A stretch of 45,764 nucleotides of DNA from Terriglobales bacterium. Its GTDB lineage: Bacteria; Acidobacteriota; Terriglobia; Terriglobales; Acidobacteriaceae. The notes beneath the pieces were generated by a model. That model had not been told where the DNA came from. It did no database searches and saw nothing but the letters and a program-made list of their open reading frames with translations. The position numbers and the translations under genes were made by a program. Each line of letters opens with the position of its first letter. Position 1 is the stretch's first letter. Location of the stretch: contig DATMPC010000109.1 of NCBI GenBank assembly GCA_035567895.1, positions 1-45,764 on the forward strand, in the 5' to 3' direction. Positions 41,000-45,764 of the stretch are shown piece by piece.

Positions 41000-41686
41000 T
41001 TACTCGTCCTTCTTGAAGAAGAAGTAGTCCGCGGAGTACGGCACGAGGGCTTGTTTTCCCACGTCATTTGCTGTGAAGCAACCGTCTGCGGGAGCTAATC
41101 CGCCTTTCGTATTCAAGCGTTGAATGAACGTGGTTCTACTCAGAAGCCTGCCGCCAGTTGGCCCATCTTCCGTCCCGATTGACTGCAGTAACAGGCAGGC
41201 AATGGCGCCGCTGTTCGGGCAACTCGGCTCGGAGCCGGCAGGGACCGCATTTACCTTCTGTGCCCAGACCTTGCTGCTGTCAAAGGAACTCTGCCAGGTC
41301 ACGCTTCCGAAGGGTAGCGGGCTCGGGGCAATTCCGTTGGGGTGAGTGTCTGGGCTAAGGAAGTGGGTGATGATCTGCACCTGTTGTCCGAAGAACGTCG
41401 TAAAAAGAGTGGCTTCGGGACGAGCGTTGTTGGCGTTCCACGCAGCAGTAGAGGCACCCGCGCTCGTGGGAAGGCAAATATAACCCTGAGTCCCAACACC
41501 ATGACCGAACAGGAATGCAGAATTCCCCTCCTGCACCTTAATGGTATCGGAAGTAGGCGGAGGCGTAACTCTTTGCGCAGCTGCTTGGCTGACAATACCG
41601 AATGCAGATCCGAGTACGACCGCGGCTGTGAACAGTCTTCGTCCTCGCGCAGTGTTTTTCATCGATTGACTAAAGTTGTGGCTCAT
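41000..41686 (-). CDS. DUF3455 family secreted protein
   Basis: 228 residues; a signal peptide runs from MKNTARGRRLFTAAVVLGSAFGIVSQAAA (the start may be the first Met or the one nine codons later). The mature protein fits DUF3455: GNSAFLFGHGVGTQGYICLP, then EATLFTTFFGQQVQIITHF, SVTWQSSFDSSKVWAQKV, AIACLLLQSIG, TTFIQRLNTKGGLAP and PYSADYFFFKKD. The family is secreted and of unknown function; members are often single-domain beta proteins. An AAGGAGA site precedes the start. It is followed by the paired hairpins at 40913-40997. Confidence 0.92.
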   Translation of the reverse strand: MSHNFSQSMKNTARGRRLFTAAVVLGSAFGIVSQAAAQRVTPPPTSDTIKVQEGNSAFLFGHGVGTQGYICLPTSAGASTAAWNANNARPEATLFTTFFGQQVQIITHFLSPDTHPNGIAPSPLPFGSVTWQSSFDSSKVWAQKVNAVPAGSEPSCPNSGAIACLLLQSIGTEDGPTGGRLLSRTTFIQRLNTKGGLAPADGCFTANDVGKQALVPYSADYFFFKKDE

Positions 41687-41921
41687 TATTTTTTAGTTCT
41701 CCTTGTTATTTCCATTTTTGGGAAGAGTTAACGTTCTGAGGCAGACAATCAGGTCCAGGCGCAGTACTGACCAAAGCGCCTTGCCATGTATCTGCTTTGT
41801 TAAGTGCGTTGGGCCGACCTGGCTTGATTCCTCCGATTGGGGTCACGCAGGTTGAACATCAGGTTTGACTGGCTCCCAGAACGAAACCTAGGCAAAGCAG
41901 CGCTTCACAAATGGGACCCTC

Positions 41922-42665
41922 TCACGAATCTCGATTTGGAAATGCTTTCCCGACGCGCTGCATTGGATGCTGCTGAGAGCCCTTGACGAGTAAAAACTCC
42001 GTCATGCTTTTGTCAGCAATCCATCTTGTTGGGATGAGTGGAGCGCGTTGGCTTGAAGACGAACAGATCATGCCGAGCACGAGTTCTGCCGCCGGATACT
42101 CTTGCTTCGCCGCTTTTCGAATCCAACCGATAGCTTCACGCACGTCTGGCTGCACACCGATGCCGTTCAAATAGAAGAGACCAAGATGGAATTCCGCGGC
42201 TGCCAGTTTCTGACGTGCGGCTCGTGCAATCCAGTTCACTCCCGCGGACATGTCCCGCGGCCCTCCGAGTCCCTGCATCAACAGCACGCCAAGATCGTTC
42301 TGCGCCGGCGAGTAACCGGAGAGTGCCGCACGCTGAAACCACTTGAAGGCTTCGTGAAAATCTAGCGGCACACCGTCTCCCCTGGAGTAGGCATATCCGA
42401 TGTTGGTCTGCGCTTCTGCATTCCCCTGATTCGCCGCCTGCAGGAACCAGCGCGCGGACTCAACCGGGTCCCTGGGCACCCCAGAGCCCGCATGAAACGC
42501 ATGCGCCAGTTTAAGTTGATCGTCAACGTAGCCTTTCTGGGCTCTTTCACGCGCCCGATTCAGGTCGTTGATGTTTTGGGCCGGCAATGCACCAGAGAGA
42601 AGTGCAGACCCCAGCAAGAAAGCGATCTTCCTGAAACAGAACCGATAACCATACTGACGAACCAT
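41922..42665 (-). CDS. Secreted Sel1-repeat protein
   Basis: 247 residues from the ATG at 42665, whose GGAGGTAAG site is nearly perfect. A signal peptide (about 1-30, ending LSGALPAQ) is followed by four to five Sel1-like repeats: LAHAFHAGSGVPRDPVESARWFLQAANQGNAEAQTN, IGYAYSRGDGVPLDFHEAFKWFQRAAL, LGVLLMQGLGGPRDMSAGVNWIARAAR and LGLFYLNGIGVQPDVREAIGWIRKAAK. Sel1 solenoids mediate protein contacts in the envelope. An intrinsic terminator of the preceding small gene lies only about 20 bases upstream (42687-42725). Confidence 0.92.
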   Translation of the reverse strand: MVRQYGYRFCFRKIAFLLGSALLSGALPAQNINDLNRARERAQKGYVDDQLKLAHAFHAGSGVPRDPVESARWFLQAANQGNAEAQTNIGYAYSRGDGVPLDFHEAFKWFQRAALSGYSPAQNDLGVLLMQGLGGPRDMSAGVNWIARAARQKLAAAEFHLGLFYLNGIGVQPDVREAIGWIRKAAKQEYPAAELVLGMICSSSSQRAPLIPTRWIADKSMTEFLLVKGSQQHPMQRVGKAFPNRDS

Positions 42666-42686
42666 TTTCTTACCTCCAAACAGAAA

Positions 42687-42725
42687 GAGGCCGCCTGTGC
42701 TGAAACCCAAGCACCAGGCGGCCTC
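42687..42725 (-). terminator. Intrinsic terminator of the small gene, minus strand
   Basis: GAGGCCGCCTG / CAGGCGGCCTC, 11 pairs, continuing through a TGC/GCA pair. On the minus strand a T-rich run (TTTCTGTTT) follows. It ends the 69-aa gene at 42761-42970 just before the Sel1 ribosome site. Confidence 0.8.
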
Positions 42726-42760
42726 CGGTTGTCGCGGTCGGCCGAATTTATCGAATCAGT

Positions 42761-42970
42761 TCAACACCAGCGAATTTTCTTGGTTACTACCTCCGCGGAG
42801 ATCGGGAGACCGTCGTGGATTTTGAGGCACGCGATCTCCCCATATCCCATCTCCCTGCAATAGCGGATCACCGCCTGCCATGCGGGATGAAGCGCTGCTT
42901 CCTGCTCATCCTGTCCCGAAACGGTCCCTCGGACGAGGGGAACCTTAGGTGCGCTGGGGACACGTGACAT
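42761..42970 (-). CDS. Small conserved-looking protein, 69 aa
   Basis: From the ATG at 42970, with an AGAGG site (a TTG at 42976 adds two residues). The C-terminal half, PAWQAVIRYCREMGYGEIACLKIHDGLPISAEVV, resembles a group of short bacterial proteins I recall with a HGEIxxLKIQDGLP-like core, but I cannot name a family. The N-terminus is Pro/Val-rich. A good terminator follows (42687-42725), which supports it as a separate gene. No function is proposed. Confidence 0.65.
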   Translation of the reverse strand: MSRVPSAPKVPLVRGTVSGQDEQEAALHPAWQAVIRYCREMGYGEIACLKIHDGLPISAEVVTKKIRWC

Positions 42971-43649
42971 ACCCAAGCCTCTAGTTAGTTCAATACTCAG
43001 AAGACGGCTTGACAGTTACAAGGCAGTCCAGGGAGCCTGCCTGCTCAAACAATAGACACCGCAAATCCAGATACGTTTGGGCATTTGTAGATGTTTTTTT
43101 ATAAAGCACCGAAGATCACGTGATCCAACTATCGGACCATCAAGCAATCGGGTGATCGGGCGATCGGGCGAAGTCAGAACCGTCCGCGGTAGCGGATGGG
43201 TGAGCGCATCCCGATCGACTCGCCGATATTTCGTGACCGCTCCCGAACTTCATCGTTGACTGTAAACACTTCGAGCGATTTTCGACGCGCTGGAGTTCTG
43301 TTGGCGTTCCTAATTCGTGGATTGCTAAGCACAGGGCTACTCATTCATAGAGGTGCGCAATGTGCACCAGTGCTTGTCGCAACACGACGGTCAACGAAAC
43401 CGGCGAGCCTCGCGCTGTTGTTGTGGGAAGGACGCGAAGTCCAGACCGATGCGCAGACCGTTGGAATTCAGCAGCGCTCGGCTGAGTGTCTAATTACTGG
43501 GTTGTCCGAAGGCACGAATCTGATTTAAGGCGGTCGAGCGTCAATGAGTGAAATCGCCTGATTACGTAAATCATGAATCTGCCTGCCCCGGGTGCAGGGA
43601 TCGTAAGTTACGATATGACCTGTTCCCGCCGATGCAGTTAGGCGTTCAT
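42971..43649. other. Gene-free stretch with repeat remnants
   Basis: 679 bases. A 29-base segment (43146-43174) matches one arm of the 7890/8016 inverted repeat at most positions. GATCACGTGATC (43114-43125) is a perfect palindrome. An open frame at 43196-43528 has no ribosome site or recognisable domain. The repeat GAGTGAAATCGCCTGAT occurs at 43546-43562 and again at 45409-45425. Confidence 0.5.
43546..43562 (+). repeat. 17-bp direct repeat, left copy
   Basis: GAGTGAAATCGCCTGAT; identical copy at 45409-45425, flanking the HEAT-like gene. A partial third copy (GAGTGTGAAATCGCC) begins at 45372. Confidence 0.7.
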
Positions 43650-45338
43650 ATGAAGGCGAATGTCTTCCGGTTAGCACTCATCCTCCTGGTCAGTTGTGGT
43701 TGTGCACGCGCTTACCCCGGCCCAGTTCCCGGCACAGAAGACATTCCAAAACTGATCGCCGCATCTTCACTGGTGTGCAAGGGTGAGGTTACAGACGCTC
43801 CCCCACTAATCTTCGTCCAATCTTCTGAGAGCATCCCTCGAATGACCGCAGTTGGTCACGTGCGGCCAGACCGCTGTTATAAAGGCACGCCTCAAACCTC
43901 CTCTATTTCGGTTCTGTTCGACGGATTTCCCATCGGCAATGGGCCCTCATTCGTTCTTCGCAAAGGCGATTATCGACTGTTCTTTCTGATGCAGCAGGAC
44001 GGGAAGTATGCCGTTGTCGACACTTGGTTTGGTGCGCTCCCCATCTCTCGCGAACTCGGTGAGACCGTGGACGGCGCAGACCCTCTGTACTTACTTGAGT
44101 TAGATCTGAAGGCCGGATTGCGAGATCCAAATCCGGAGCGCGTGCTTGACAGTATCCGGATGCTCGGCAACGTGAAACAGCTTCACTCCACCGCAGAGCT
44201 AAAGAAGCTGGAAGCAAGTTCGAATCCGCTCGTGAAGACCTATGTTTGGCAAGCGCTGCTACGGTTGAAGGACTACTCGGTTCTGCCCGAGGTTGCGGAA
44301 TTCTTCGCGAACCAGCCGCCCGCTCCGCACGAACTTTTACTGCCGCGCGATCGTTTGTTCCAAATGCAATTTGCATTGCAATCCGAAATCGCGGTCATCC
44401 GTGACTCGACCACCCTCCCGTATCTGGAGCAGTTTGCGACCAGCGGCCACGATTACCACCTGCGAATGTCTGCTCTGCAAGCGTTGAGGAGAATCGGATC
44501 CTTCCACAGCGCAAGAACGTATCTCAAGGAATTGGACGACTCCAATGCAGATAACGGTTTTTCGGCGATGCAGGGACTTCTATCGCTGGCTGGCGGTGGC
44601 CCAATCGACTGGGTGCCTACATGGAAGCATTTCGACGAGACGCCAGGATACTACGCCACGGAGTGCCGGGAGTGGTGGGCTGCAGAAGGCGAGCAGAAAG
44701 CCAAATCTCAAGCGCAACATACGTTACGCTTCGTCTTAAGTTTGCCCGACAACGTCCGCTCCGATTTCGTCCAAATCCATTACGTTGCATTCAGGTCGGG
44801 GAACGGTTACGCCGACATCTTGCGCGAGCCAGCGAAGCAGAACGCGTATGAGTTGGCGGAACCAGCCGAAAAGTTGAAGGTCCTCGCCTATCTTCCCGGC
44901 TGTCAATTCGAGGTACTGGAATTGAGCTCTGGCATAACGCCTACCCAATCATTGTTGTGTCGGCCGTTGCGGACGGCTCAACTAAAAGGGCAGATAACGA
45001 ACCCCGAACTGTTTGCCGGCAAGTCAGCGGTTGTGGAGCTTTCAGTTGTGGCGCACCAGATTTTCGGCGTGGTGGGCGGAGGTTTTACGACGTTCCGCTT
45101 GGCTGTTTCTCCCATCGACTCTAGTGGCGGATTCATGCTTTCACTTCCAGATTTCACCACTGATCCGTCAGTGCAGGGCTGGGGAAAAGAAGTCGGATGG
45201 CAGTTCGTCATAAGCCAACCCAGAACGAGCAACATCATGTTTCGGCTCCGCGCCGCCGACTCGGACGATAAGGCTCCTGGGCTCGCGATCCAATCGTCAT
45301 ATCCAAACGTTGTTAAGTTCACAGCCGTGGCGAATTAG
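43650..45338 (+). CDS. Secreted HEAT-like helical repeat protein (lipoprotein candidate)
   Basis: 562 residues from the ATG at 43650; the frame is open to 43548, but the signal sequence begins here (a second Met lies six codons upstream). MKANVFRLALILLVSCGCARA has a possible lipobox (LVSC). The next 150 residues are beta-rich (LVCKGEVTDAPP; KGDYRLFFLMQQDGKYAVVD). The middle (about 180-320) has helical pairs typical of HEAT repeats: NPLVKTYVWQALLRLKDYSVLPEVAEFF and HDYHLRMSALQALRRIGSFHSARTYLKEL. The C-terminal half is not recognised. Its job is unknown. The gene lies between two copies of a 17-base direct repeat. Confidence 0.82.
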   Translation: MKANVFRLALILLVSCGCARAYPGPVPGTEDIPKLIAASSLVCKGEVTDAPPLIFVQSSESIPRMTAVGHVRPDRCYKGTPQTSSISVLFDGFPIGNGPSFVLRKGDYRLFFLMQQDGKYAVVDTWFGALPISRELGETVDGADPLYLLELDLKAGLRDPNPERVLDSIRMLGNVKQLHSTAELKKLEASSNPLVKTYVWQALLRLKDYSVLPEVAEFFANQPPAPHELLLPRDRLFQMQFALQSEIAVIRDSTTLPYLEQFATSGHDYHLRMSALQALRRIGSFHSARTYLKELDDSNADNGFSAMQGLLSLAGGGPIDWVPTWKHFDETPGYYATECREWWAAEGEQKAKSQAQHTLRFVLSLPDNVRSDFVQIHYVAFRSGNGYADILREPAKQNAYELAEPAEKLKVLAYLPGCQFEVLELSSGITPTQSLLCRPLRTAQLKGQITNPELFAGKSAVVELSVVAHQIFGVVGGGFTTFRLAVSPIDSSGGFMLSLPDFTTDPSVQGWGKEVGWQFVISQPRTSNIMFRLRAADSDDKAPGLAIQSSYPNVVKFTAVAN

Positions 45339-45408
45339 TGCGGTGCGCGTACTGCGACATGAGACCTTAACGAGTGTGAAATCGCCATTTCACTCACAGT
45401 CAGGTTCT

Positions 45409-45425
45409 GAGTGAAATCGCCTGAT
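45409..45425 (+). repeat. 17-bp direct repeat, right copy
   Basis: Identical to 43546-43562, 1863 bases apart. The stretch just before it (45374-45395) contains GTGAAATCGCCATTTCAC, a partial hairpin. Confidence 0.7.
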
Positions 45426-45463
45426 CTCAACACCTATCCCAGCGAACGATATACTTCGCCACG

Positions 45464-45764
45464 ATGTCTTCCAAACTAAAGAATGCGCTTTCTACCGTTT
45501 ACGCCACTGTGATTGTTATCGTGTGCGTGCTTTTGGCGACAATCTGCATGGTTCAAGCTTGGAGTGAAAGAGCCAGCAGGGGTACCGCAGCAGCATTCGC
45601 CATCTTCGCGTTGTTATTCGTCAATATATCCATAGTCCTATTGTTTCAGGCTTACAGGTACTTCGAATACCGACGAGTGCTTGCAACGCTCGGTTTTTTG
45701 CCTCTGGACTGGAAAAAGGCTCCATTTAATGACTTGGTGCTTCGTGCCATTTTCCAGAATCGCA
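45464..45764 (+). CDS. Membrane protein, N-terminal part (runs off the window)
   Basis: An open frame from the ATG at 45464 to the right edge (100 codons) with no stop. It encodes two hydrophobic helices, TVYATVIVIVCVLLATICMV and AAAFAIFALLFVNISIVLLF, joined by a short Arg/Ser loop, then a basic, aromatic stretch (QAYRYFEYRRVL) and a soluble start. The regular hydrophobic helices support a real gene. The family is not recognised from this part. Confidence 0.6.
   Translation, partial: MSSKLKNALSTVYATVIVIVCVLLATICMVQAWSERASRGTAAAFAIFALLFVNISIVLLFQAYRYFEYRRVLATLGFLPLDWKKAPFNDLVLRAIFQNR

Noticed and set aside
43196-43528. 110-codon open frame
   Set aside because: No ribosome site, no recognisable domain, and it overlaps repeat remnants. 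Possibly a decayed gene but nothing supports one.
1-45764. rRNA, tRNA, CRISPR array, prophage or integron cassette
   Set aside because: None recognised by reading; absence is by eye and not by a search tool.

Overview
The window looks like a chromosomal segment of an acidobacterium (Acidobacteriota, probably Terriglobia). The strongest marker is the PadR regulator overlapping an acidobacterial-type duplicated MacB/FtsX permease (ADOP family, 37692-40457 with 40450-40794). Other supporting signs are a winged-helix/TM/TolB-like transcription factor, secreted hydrolases and M16/M20 peptidases, several DinB and SRPBCC proteins, DUF2277/DUF2147/DUF3455/DUF1801 genes, and many dispersed palindromic repeats between genes. 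GC content is moderate to high by eye. No rRNA, tRNA or CRISPR array was seen. This assignment is inference from gene content, not from a marker gene.

Layout. 1-8150: end of a YifB/ComM-type ATPase, a GAF-TM-Sel1 protein, a CocE/NonD hydrolase resembling alpha-amino-acid ester hydrolases, SodC, and a coupled pair of M16 peptidases (one with and one without the zinc motif). 8150-16000: a pseudokinase-TM-TonB_C protein, a membrane-anchored unknown, a Cys-rich protein with nine hexapeptide repeats, a metallophosphoesterase with a nucleotidyltransferase-fold protein, a stand-alone LigD polymerase domain, a GntR/FCD regulator, DUF2277 and DUF2147. 16000-22200: a lipoprotein, DinB, an ArsR-SRPBCC pair with a divergent secreted SRPBCC gene around a palindromic operator, DUF1801, a GC-rich DoxX-like gene and a secreted protein with a Cys-bounded C-terminal module. 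22242-22939: a long palindrome and then a GIY-YIG nuclease gene bracketed by 46-bp inverted repeats. 23027-32000: a PAS histidine kinase, an M20 peptidase, a large MscS channel, HxlR with divergent DinB around twin operators, a Tat-type ankyrin protein and the winged-helix/TolB-like regulator. 32087-45764: an AI-2E family permease, a degenerate receiver fused through a TM segment to an HtrA-like protease, a zinc-ribbon membrane protein, a PhoX/DUF839 protein, PadR-ADOP, DUF3455, Sel1, a 69-aa protein, a HEAT-like lipoprotein and the start of a membrane protein.

Most of the region is ordinary chromosome of short transcription units rather than one large operon. The clearest candidate for something undescribed is the GIY-YIG element at 22374-22939. 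Its ends are near-perfect inverted repeats, and a 180-bp gene-free relative lies at 3841-4020 (64 of 90 end positions identical by hand count). This looks like an autonomous/non-autonomous pair of a nuclease-associated repeat family; the nuclease copy here carries a one-base frameshift. Also notable are three proteins whose signalling domains have lost their canonical residues or have unusual partners: pseudokinase-TonB_C, pseudo-receiver-protease and GAF-TM-Sel1.
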